Origin: Spongilla lacustris
Lineage: Eukaryota; Porifera; Demospongiae; Spongillida; Spongillidae
Assembly (NCBI GenBank): GCA_949361645.1
Contig: OX442416.1
Span: 5,122,629 to 5,186,628, forward strand
DNA: 64,000 bases
Direction of reading: 5' to 3'
Shown: positions 45,181 to 54,784 of the stretch, one piece after another
Numbering within the stretch: position 1 is the first letter of the stretch
How the letters are laid out: each line of letters begins with the position of its first letter
Notes under the pieces: model-generated
The model's database searches: none
Told to the model about the DNA's origin: nothing
The model's input: the letters and a program-made list of their open reading frames with translations, nothing else
Position numbers and translations under genes: made by a program

Positions 45181-46302
45181 GATGACCAAACTATACAGGG
45201 GTTGCATGGCCTACGTCATGTTGCAAAGTCATGTGACAATTTATATTGCAACTTTTTTACATTGGGGGCAAGCGAGTATGGCGAGTCAATGGAATGGAGC
45301 ATATTTTCAGAGTTTATCAACGATCGCACGAGCCAGATTATGAATCTAAAGTGTTGCAAGCGGGTTTAGGCATTGACTCTTACTTGATCCACTATCAACT
45401 CCTGCTGTGCTTTACTTCGCCGGAAATTGGTAGATCGTACAGGAAAGAACCTTACATAACTTGGCAGGTGGTAGGAAAGAATTTTACATGTCCAATCGCT
45501 TCGAGCACCCGACAACACAGCAAGTTTAAGGAAATGTTGATTCGAGCTTTTGGATGCCTCTAAAATGATATCCTTTTTATTAGGTGTTATTGGGAGGTAT
45601 TAATTCTTTTTTGTTCATTTAAATGAATCGTAGCAGAATAGCAACTGATGTGTAGCCTTTAATACCGGTACATTGGATAGGTCCTGAGATGCTGGAATTT
45701 GGCCCGGCGCCGGCTGCTGTAGCAAACTGCTAGTGCGAAATTATGAATCACGGGAAACAACCTTAAATGGTTCTTTGACATTGAATAGAGCCACGAGCTG
45801 GCCGCCACAAACAAAAGACTGTCTTCAATAGGAACCAAGATTATCTCTGTCGGAGAGTCAAATAAAGAACTGAAAAGACTGCATCGGTCGCTAAAGATAC
45901 CTTTACTATCAAGGGCAGCAACTACGATGTATGGGTATGAGCATTTCAAGACGAAAATTCAAGACAATAATATATACAAACCTAAAAAAAAGAAAGGTAT
46001 ACATGCGTATATATGTTTGAAATATATTTGATCCCACTGAAAGTTGAAATAGAAAAATTCTTTTGCACAACAATTTATCGAAAGCCGTCAAAGGAAGCAG
46101 TTTGGTTTTGTATGTACTATTTTGTTACAGCATTGAATGGACCTTTTTACTACATCTCATGTGGCAAGGCAGGAACCACTCAAATTTGATGTTGCTCGAA
46201 AGTTTGTCCTACACAAGCTATCTGACGAACTGAGAAACGAAGAAAGGTGCATAAAATGTTGCACGGTGGTTAAGGCATTTTTTTTTTTAAATATTAGTCA
46301 TC
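45181..46302. other. Intergenic; partial repeat shared with the right end of the window
   Basis: The stretch 45497-45600 (ATCGCTTCGAGCACCCGACA and TTTTGGATGCCTCTAAAATG) recurs split at 62429-62462 and 63375-63435. The 96-codon minus ORF at 45659-45949 has no motif I recognise. Confidence 0.5.
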
Positions 46303-46389
46303 AAAAAACCGGCAGACGATAGTATCCAGACAAATGGAAACCTTACTCAACCTGAATGGTGAACATGACGTAAGCGGACTGAGGCGATC

Positions 46390-46574
46390 TTTAACAAGGT
46401 GATGAACCTTGCACTGAACTTACTTTCATGCATAGCTGAATAGGTATAGTGAACTATATTCAGGAGGGTGTTATGACGCTTGCATTAACAGTGGTGTATA
46501 AATGTACTAGTAACTTTGGTAAAATAAGAGTTCTGAAACAGTGAACCTAGGGGGTAGAGCTACGCTCTTTGACA
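46390..46574 (+). repeat. 5' LTR of the gypsy element
   Basis: Aligns with 49116-49301. It begins TTTAACAAGGTGATG instead of TGTGACAAGGTGACG and ends CTCTTTGACA. Confidence 0.85.
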
Positions 46575-46675
46575 TTTGGTGTCAGAAGTGGGATCTGATC
46601 GTCGGGAGGTCTGCCCGATTGTACTACGGCGTCAGTCAAAGGGGAACGGCTGGCCTGATCATCCTTATACGGTGG

Positions 46676-46900
46676 ATGACAACACGCTCAGGACGGAGCT
46701 ACAAGGGATCAGATATGGCAGAAGCACTTGAGTCAGCGTTAAAGGCGTTGGCGGACGATAGACAGAGGAGAGAAGAGGAGATAGCGGCTGAAAGGCGTAT
46801 GCGAGAAGAAGAAAGGGCTCTTCGTGAGCAAGAATGGATAACGGAGCAAAGACAGCTTCAGGAAGAAAGAGATGCTAGAGAGGAGGAAATGCAGAGGTGA
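46676..46900 (+). pseudogene. gypsy gag N-terminal fragment
   Basis: Starts MTTRSGRSYKGSD and runs into a highly charged Arg/Glu coiled-coil stretch that ends at a stop at 46900. It lies 82 bp after the primer-binding site, as expected for gag. The rest of gag is absent. Confidence 0.6.
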
Positions 46901-46984
46901 ATGGAGATACTAGTCAGGCTAGTCGAGCTGAGCATTAAGTTGGTCCCTCTCTAGATTGGCCCTAGTTTTGTTTTGTTTGTATAG

Positions 46985-48595
46985 TCATAGGTATGACCTT
47001 TACTAAGAACCTCTGACATTTAGACGATGAATTAAAAAATAAATAAGTTTCATTGATTGCTGCAACACAATTCTTAATCTGTTACTTGCATTTGCTATTA
47101 CTAAGTTCAATTTGTGGGCATTACATGGCAAATAAATTGCCATTGGTACAACTTCTCGTACTTGAGCTTGTAAACCATTGGTATCAGAGGACATTGTTGA
47201 TGTAGTATTGTAGGCCTGACCTCGCATGTTTTCTTTTATAAGTCCATATGTTTCTAACTGCTTAAAGATTGCATCTTTCAGGCCAGAACTTGTTCCCCTT
47301 TCAATGTAGGCAAAATCGATGAAGCTTTCACAGACTGTTGTAATTTGGTTATCATGTTTTAAATATCTTATGCACAAAGAAAGCACTGTTTGGTTGGAAA
47401 TGGTATCTGTAAGTTCATCTGTATAGAGATCAAATCATTTTGAATCGTTTTAGAAGTATACTGAGCATTGGCAGGGCAGGAGTCAATAAATTTCTTAAGT
47501 ACATTATCCTTTGTAGCATACATTTGAAGCAATGCTTTGAAATTTCCTTGGTTAACTGTTTCATTGGCTGTGCTATCATCCCTGTGGCCTTTAAGTGCAA
47601 TTCCACGTTTACCACAGTATACTAAGCAGTCAACAATGATTTCTAAAGCTGCTTTGTTGGATATGAATTCATTTTCTTGCTGTTGAAGCATCTGTACATC
47701 CACCCTGCTTGCAGAATTGCATTCATTTTCCTTGAAGGAACTAGCTCTTAACACAGCCACTTTGTGGTATTCCTTTTTTTTTTCATGTGCCACAAGAACA
47801 CCCTCTCTACCCAAGGCCTTTTTAAAATCACAGAAAGGAGTTTCTACAAGGCATCCAAAGGAACAGCCCCGGACACTAGCTCTCGTAGCAAACAGAACAC
47901 AAGGCATGCAAAACCCTCCATCACATGACTTCGACTCTTGCCTGATCTTTCATCATAGTGCCTAGGAAACCTGTATTTTGGAGCCAGAATAAAATGATGT
48001 TTCAAAAACATCTTCCTGTATTCTTCATTTAAATGATGTCGATCTTTCACTTCCCCAATATCACAGTAGGATGAGTAAATGAAATTATGTGCAGCTTCTT
48101 CCGTGCTACCTTCTTCTTGTACATCAATATCACACCTAAAAAAAATCCAATCAAGCACCAATAAAAACAAATATTGCAATTTACCTCTCAACCATGCTAC
48201 TGTCATTAGCCTCAACAATGTTCCGTTCTATGCTTGAAGATGAATGTGCATCAGGTTCGATGTGGACACAAGACCTACATGTGGCATATCAACATCATGT
48301 ATTTACTAAAAGCTCTGAGTCTCGCCACAATCAATAAACCATAAACCACACGCCATCGCGGCTAAGTATGAATAACGGTATGACCTTTTCGGTAGAAACG
48401 CAATGATTGAACTTTGCTTTGCACAATTCATGGCCGAACAGCCGCTAGCAGCATGCACACTTGAAATTTTGACAACAGAACACCCAGAATTGATAAAAGA
48501 GCAACGTGCCACGTCACGTGAAAAAAGTGCAATTATTGAATGGAGGGGCACGTGCCCCTGGTGCCCCCCCCCCCCCCCCCTTGGATCCACCACTG
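46985..48595 (-). mobile_element. Truncated hAT (ZMYM/TTF-type) inside the gypsy element
   Basis: The 5' terminus, read inwards from 48595, is CAGTGGTGGATCCAAGG, followed by a run of Cs and Gs around GGCACGTGCC. Minus-strand coding starts at an ATG at 48431 (NCAKQSSIIAFLPKR). It continues through 48273-48185 and 48136-47003 with KYRFPRHYDERSGKSRS, GFCMPCVLF, GIALKGHRDDST, NQGNFKALL, TSKTIQNDLI and LPCNAHKLNLVI, which are hAT/ZMYM landmarks. A frameshift lies near 47930 and another near 47370. The 3' half and right terminus are gone, so the deletion removed hAT and gypsy sequence together. Confidence 0.75.
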
Positions 48596-48599
48596 CTGC

Positions 48600-49090
48600 A
48601 CCAAACATAGTACAGTGGAGTGAGGTGAGGCATGTAACAATGCTTTTAAAGAGCTAAAGGACCGATTGTGTAGAAGTCCTATTCTGAGTAGTCCAGACTT
48701 CTTAAAGCCATTCATTTTGCAGACAGATGCTTCAGACAGTGAAGCAGGAGCGGTTTTAAGTCAGATCGGAGACGATGGGGAGGAGCACTCGATGGGATTA
48801 GTACTACAGCAGAACGTTCCAGCCAAGAAAAGGGTGTTATTCAACGGTGGAGAAGGAGTGCTTGGCTATAAAGTTAGCTATCAGCGCATTTCGGGTGTAC
48901 TTATTGGGAAGAAAATTCATGATCCAAACAGATCATCGCTCTTTGGAATGGCTTGATCGATTAAAGGAGAGCAACCCACGTCTGTGTCGTTGGAGTTTAT
49001 CACTCCAGCCTTACCAATATGAAGTGGTACACAGATCGGGAAAGATTAATATGAATGCTGATACTCTGTCCAGAGCAGCAACAACCTAGT
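48600..49090 (+). pseudogene. gypsy RT end and RNase H fragment
   Basis: Reads ..APNIVQWSE, FKELKDRL..SPIL..PDF..PFILQTDAS, then in another frame KECLAIKLAI.AFR.YLLGRKF..QTDHRSLEWL and NADTLSRA before a stop. These are the usual RNase H blocks. At least two frameshifts are present. It ends 25 bp before the 3' LTR. Confidence 0.75.
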
Positions 49091-49115
49091 TTGTTGCTGG
49101 AGTAGGGAGGTGGAA

Positions 49116-49301
49116 TGTGACAAGGTGACGAACCTTGCACTGAACTTACTTTCATGCATAGCTGAATAGGTAGAGTGACCTATATTCAGGAGGGTGTTAT
49201 GACGCTTGCATTGACAGTGGTGTATAAATGTACGAGTAACTGTGATAAAAATAAGAGTTCTGAAACAGTGAACCTAAGAGATAGGGCTACACTCTATCAC
49301 A
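49116..49301 (+). repeat. 3' LTR of the gypsy element
   Basis: 186 bp with TGTGA...TCACA termini, preceded by GTAGGGAGGTGGAA (polypurine tract). Confidence 0.85.
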
Positions 49302-50020
49302 CGATCGTTTGATGAGGTGAAAACTAGTGTCAGGTTCTTGGAGTGGAACAAGAATCCTATGGAACAATGCTAACATCAGTGTTATTGACGAAGCTGCCTT
49401 ATGAGATCAGGTTGATTATGACCAGAAAGTCACCAAGTGAAGATATAGATAGACCTTGAGACATTACTGAAGCCATCACTCCCAAGACAGACAGGATAAA
49501 CCACGCTCTTCACCCACAGCCCCAACACTTCTCTCTGGAACAACTGAGTCTATAAAGGCACTAAACGGATGCTGCTACTGCCAACAGCAACATTTCTTTG
49601 TCGATTGTCATACTGTGACCAGTCTTCATTATCGTAGACAGATAGATCCTTAAGACCGCTGGGATATGCTTTCAACTGTCTTATCAAGGGTCACATTGGA
49701 AGAAAATTTCGCTCATCACCTCAATGCCAAACTCGTAACCGAAAACACATCCAAGCATCTGTGACCAAGCTGCAGCTGTCCACCAGAAGAGTCCCCTTAG
49801 CTCTACCAACAAGGTTGTCTCTACGATAAACCCAGATGCTTCACCTTTAATGAGCCCAGCCATGAATGTACTCAGCCCAAATAGTAGAATGTGTGTTCTA
49901 CTGCAGACAGCCTGAGCACTGATCTGCAACCCCAAGACTCCTGATTCCCCAGTGGAACTATGAATACTGCTTGGCGGAGGCAGCCAACTATCCTATATGA
50001 CAGGGCAAGCTTATAGAGCT

Positions 50021-51679
50021 CCCACATAGATAGGGCCTAATTTGGAGTGTCAATCACACGCCCAGAACAGCGTAGAAGTTAGCCACACATTCCTCAGCCT
50101 ACCTGTACATATCTTACACCGATTGAAATTATGTACAGGCTGCATTACCATGAATTAGTACTGAGCTAGCTGTTGAACATCAACAAAGAAGCATAGTAAT
50201 AGCGCGGCTATACATTCTGGACCTCATCTAGAGGCTGTCTGACCTTGTCGGGAGGGCCCCTCCTACCTGAGATTGAGTGAGTGAGATATTGTAATCTCCT
50301 CAGGAAAGCATAGTAACGGTGAGGCTTGACATTCTGTACCTCACCCAGAGGCTGTCTGTTTGAAATTTTTCTCCATGTAGGCTTAAGATATCCAAAAATC
50401 TCAAACATTTTTGCAGCGAAGCAGTGCTTAAAAGGTACCACATACAAAAGGTTAAGATCTCGGAGTGGATTTGTGCTTAAGAGATTGACATATTTTCTGA
50501 AGAACCACTGATTATAGCTGAATGTACTCTTAGAATGACAAATATGAAAAACATTGAAGCGGCAATAAGAAAAAAAAAAGTTGTCGAGACCCACTTCAGA
50601 AAACAATGTATTACAGTGGTATTTGTTAATTATGTTGTTCCAGAAATTTTAGAAGCAGCTGACGAAACGTGCAAGAATATGGGGATTGATCTCATCCACG
50701 GAATGAAGCAGAATTACCCTTTGTAATCAAAAAATGAATGAGTGTGTTTTATTGATGCAGTAGACAACCTAATTCTATTTATTGACATATGCACACATTA
50801 CACATTATATGTTTTACAATGTTGGGCTACAAGTCCAATAACAATCCTTCCAATAGTGGTACGCGCAGTGATTGTTATAAATGTCCGAGCCCACAGGATG
50901 TAGTTAAATAATCCGATCTATATATACAACCCATTGTACTTTTATCTACTGTCTACTCTATTATCTATTGTTTAACTATGGATCGTTCAGCGGGTACAGT
51001 ACATGTATATCGATCGTTATGTCATTCAATAACGAACTAGGTCAGGCAGGACTGGAAGCAAGTAATTTTTGTCGTTCATTCTCAGGATGTGACCATATTT
51101 GTTGTTCCCATTATTGGTGAGAAGGGAATTGTGGTAGATGCCAATGTTGAAGGCATTAATTATCCTGTATTGATAGAAATGCCACAGGACAAGGGGACAA
51201 AAGCTCCACCCAAAGGTGCAGACAAATTGACACCTCTCACCACCCAAAATTCAGAAATTTTGCAAACGCAAAATAGAGCTGCTCCATCATGTATCTACAT
51301 CCAGCAATATCTGGAAAAGGTACAAATCATGAAAAAAGGTTACACTGTGGTGACCTGATACCATTCTTTTCAAACTAACCATACTCTGCTAAGGGACATC
51401 AAGGCGCAGCCAACGTGGTTCTAGGAACCTTAGGCAGCCCCAGTGTACCAGTACATGAAACCCTTGAATCCAAAATCATGGCGTACTCAAAGAAAGCCCT
51501 GGTACTACACAAAAAGTGCATAGACCATACAGGAACTCATCGTTTATTCGGTGAGTACACAAAACAAGGGCAATGTTGCCTGACTGGCTCATTGTCAAAA
51601 AAGAACAAAAACTAGTCTTAAAAGACCCACCCCCAGAGCTCAAAGTAGCATGGGAAGGTGTGAAGAAGCCAGTCATGAG
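50021..51679. other. Unassigned stretch between BEL relic parts
   Basis: A short imperfect duplication (GCATAGTAA....GAGGCT..ACATTCTG.ACCTCA.C.AGAGGCTGTCTG) lies at 50194-50245 and 50305-50360. The 89-codon ORF at 51089-51358 has no motif I recognise. Confidence 0.4.
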
Positions 51680-52014
51680 TGAGAACGGAACTATTCAAGC
51701 TCAATAGAAGCGGCTCTGCAGCGCCGCTGCGTGGACACTATTGTGCATTTTTTACTGTATTGCGCTGCCGTGAGGACATCATTGTGTTTTTCTTCATGCT
51801 TGTAGTTGATATAAAAGGATGTGCATTTTGTATTAGAGAGATCTCTTTTTATCTCTCTCCTTGGTGTGTTGGAGCTGATAGACACTTATTGTGTTCACTC
51901 TCATTCGTGTGCGCAAGCTGACCTGCGGACATTCCGGCGTACTCGGCTACTTCTTCACAGAAGGGCACCAGAAAAGCTGTGCATTCACGCTCCTGGATTT
52001 GATCATAGAGCACC
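51680..52014 (+). promoter_or_regulatory. LTR-like or promoter-like region
   Basis: GATATAAAAGG at about 51809 resembles a TATA box, followed by a pyrimidine-rich stretch and a leader to the ORF at 52015. No second copy was found in the window, so LTR identity is unproven. Confidence 0.3.
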
Positions 52015-52341
52015 ATGAGACGTGCGTGCTTCAGTCAATTGGGTGAAAAGCTCAATCGCATGTATACAGGTTTGAGCGAGGAAATAAAATCCTCAGATAT
52101 TGTAACCAACCTGAAGAAGGTCTTGTTAATCCGCAATGAGCAAGAAGTACAACTGACTGCTGCTGTGAGACTCTATAAGGAGTCCAGAGACCTAAAGACA
52201 CACAAAAAAATTCAGGCACTCATCCAACAGCTATCTGGGAACTTTGACGTCATAGACATCTCTGGCCCCAGTTCGAGTAAATCAAACCGAATACAGCCAA
52301 AAAACCTAACTTCTCCTTCGGAGACAGGGGACTTGATATAA
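52015..52341 (+). CDS. 108-residue ORF, possible gag N-terminus
   Basis: Intact ORF beginning MRRACFSQLGEKLNRMY. It is rich in charged residues (EEIKSSDIVTNLKKVLLIRNEQ) with a helical look and a Ser/Lys tail. I do not recognise a domain. It precedes BEL/Pao reverse-transcriptase remnants by about 40 bp, so it could be a short gag-like product or a truncated gag of the same element. There is no independent evidence that it is a host gene. Confidence 0.3.
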   Translation: MRRACFSQLGEKLNRMYTGLSEEIKSSDIVTNLKKVLLIRNEQEVQLTAAVRLYKESRDLKTHKKIQALIQQLSGNFDVIDISGPSSSKSNRIQPKNLTSPSETGDLI

Positions 52342-54784
52342 GTACTCAGCAGCCTGGAGTCCAGGCTCAAGTCTATCAAGGGTGCAAGGTTCCATCCCTA
52401 CACCACAAAGGACACTACCAAGACACGCGTAGTCTATGATGCTTCGGCAAAGGTAGAGGGCAAACCATGCATCCCTACCTAGTTTATTGGACCGAAATTT
52501 GACCAGACGACTCTTGACATTTTACTGCTCAGGTTTCACAGTACCAGAGTTCACATCCAGCACTAGTTCAGAAACTGATTGACTCCTTTTAAACGTGCGG
52601 CCGTTCAAAACTTTCCAGACTCATTTTATTAATCATCTCATCACATCATAATCACCATCATAATATATCATCATCATATATATAGCATGACAGGTCAATG
52701 CTGTATTCTGTAATAATACTTGGTCTTCCTGTCCCTCATGTGAGACATTGGATTTTTTGGAAGCTTTAAGTGTGGAACACTGTAGCAGCGATTTTTAGCC
52801 AAATAATTAATTATTCAGACGTTTGTATTCATGCATAACAGTTCATATGTTCTTTTAAGTCGATGACATTGTGACAGGCCGCAGAGGAAGAAGCTTTTGT
52901 TGTGGCAATGGACACTTACATGCACAATGGTGGCCAGTGGAGCATGCCTCGCTATGCTTGCACCTGCCTCTTCACACCTCTACACTAACAATTAAACCCT
53001 GTCTTTGTGTATTGCTCTGTTGTTCATGTTTTACATCTATTCTGGTGTGTTTTCCTGTGTGCACATATTCTTCTGTGTTCGTTCTACTAAAAGAGATTTC
53101 GTGATTAAAGTTAGCTGTGTCAGTACTACGTCCTATTTCCCAATCTAACGTGTACAAAAACACGACAGCTTTCCAACTATATACTTCAGTACCGCTGAAA
53201 ACCTCTCCATGAGAATCCACGGAGTATACCCGACACCAGTTTTGAGGACACATACAATCATACCACTTTAGGAGAACCACAAAACCTTGGATCCCCTATC
53301 ATGAAGGCGCTTGGAGTATGTTGAGATACACAAGAAGATAAGCTGAACTTGAATCAACAATTTAGCAGCCAGTTATGCACTGTGTGGATTTTGCCATGCG
53401 TCATCCACTGCTTATGCGACTGTAGTGTATTTCATGGTGAAAACTCCAGAAACCCCAAGTAAGCACTCACCATCCGCAGACTAGAGTTACTCACTACATT
53501 ACTACTTTCACGGTTGATTACTACCGGATTATCAGCATTAAAGTCTAGCTTGCCAAGGTTAGGTGCAATACTGACTCTATGGTGGCTCTGTATTGGATCG
53601 ATCAAAGGAATCAACAAACAGTGGAAGCCATTTGTACAAAACTGTGTAAACAGAATTCGTCAGAAAACATGCCTAGACTTGTGGTATCACTGCCCAGGAG
53701 CTACCAATCCTGCTGATATCCGGATCATCAAGAGGAATGACAACATGAGAGTTACACATGAGCCTGTTGTGGCGGCATAGACCAGACTGGTTGAAAGATG
53801 AGTTGATTACTAAAACTCACAATCTGGTTCCTACTGAAGTCAAAGTTACCATTGGTTATCTCAGGGACTGGACGATCAGGAAACTGGTTAGTCACTGCAT
53901 ATGTCATGAGGGCTATGAAAGCATTCAAAGGCGAAAGAAGTTCAAGCCAGGACAGCACTTTACTCTCCACGGATGAGCTGGTTGCCACTGAATGCAAATG
54001 GATTGAGGACTCCCAAAGGGTTTTAGAGCGTGAAGGTGTGTTACAAACACTGAAACTCGAATTCAACTCATTTCTGGATCCAAAAGGTTTATGGCGATGA
54101 GGTGGAAGGCTGGCCAATGCCGACATTCCGTATTCCCCAAAGTATCCTCTTCTGCAACCACGAAACCACTCCCTCGTCATCAATTATGCACATAGACGTG
54201 TACTACGTAATGGGGTATGAGACACATTGACAGAAATTTTGGACCATCAAGGTACAAAGCCTGGTGCAGCTAATAATACACAGATGTGTTACATGTCGCA
54301 GGTTCAAAGGAACTCCATTTTTGGCGCCTACACCACCTCCACTGGCCAATAAGCAGAGTGAAAGAGGAACCAGGATTCAGTTTCACAGGTGTTGATTCGC
54401 TGGCCCCTTGATTCGTTCTGACAGTCTAATAAGTCAGGTAAAGCCTGGATATGTTTAATTGTAACTGTGTTTAGAGACAAGGATGTAAGTTACTACATAG
54501 CAGAAAGAGGACATAAGTGGACATTTCATGTGGAAGGAGCCCCATGGTGGGGTGGAGCTTATGAACGAATGGTGCAATCTACCAAGCAATGTCTAAAGAA
54601 CATGGTTGGTCAAGCAAGTTTCACCCATGATAAACTCTTGACAGCAGTCACAGAAATTCAGTGTTTCCCACAGAATGCTTTTCAAACAGGGCGCTCATGA
54701 ATAATTCATGAGCTGATATATAACATTAATAATGCATATACGTAAAACAACAAAAGATCACTGAATCCTACAAGTTAACGTTAA

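Larger units (their letters stand above)
46390..49301 (+). mobile_element. Ty3/gypsy LTR retrotransposon, TSD CGATC, internally deleted
   Basis: LTRs at 46390-46574 and 49116-49301 are about 90% identical; the 3' copy has TGTGA...TCACA ends. CGATC flanks the element at 46385-46389 and 49302-49306. A primer-binding site TGGTGTCAGAAGTGGGAT (46577, close to the complement of a tRNA-Leu 3' end) follows the 5' LTR. A purine tract precedes the 3' LTR. Inside are only a gag N-terminus and the end of the RT/RNase H region; protease, most RT and integrase are missing, and a truncated hAT occupies the gap. Confidence 0.85.
46303..50020 (+). pseudogene. BEL/Pao gag-protease relic, copy 2, split by a gypsy element
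   Basis: The left part 46303-46389 and right part 49302-50020 align with copy 1 at about 41910-42330 (about 90% identical where comparable). Past the point where copy 1 stops, this copy has a CCYC...HF..DC zinc knuckle, a second knuckle-like LIKGHIGRK, then a VLLQTA...ICNP..PDSP.EL..LL.GGS stretch. That is the BEL protease region, with glycine where the catalytic aspartate is expected. Several stops and frameshifts are present. It may be the 5' half of the pol relic at 52375-59188. Confidence 0.65.

Noticed and set aside
45659..45949. 96-residue minus-strand ORF
   Set aside because: Plausible composition but no motif, start context or conserved copy.
51089..51358. 89-residue ORF (DANVEGINYPVLIEMP...)
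   Set aside because: It looks protein-like but I recognise no domain and cannot tie it to a neighbouring element; left as unassigned.
52860..53110. Possible solo LTR starting TGTGACAGG
   Set aside because: The first bases overlap the BEL VDDIVTG codons and no second copy or TSD was found.
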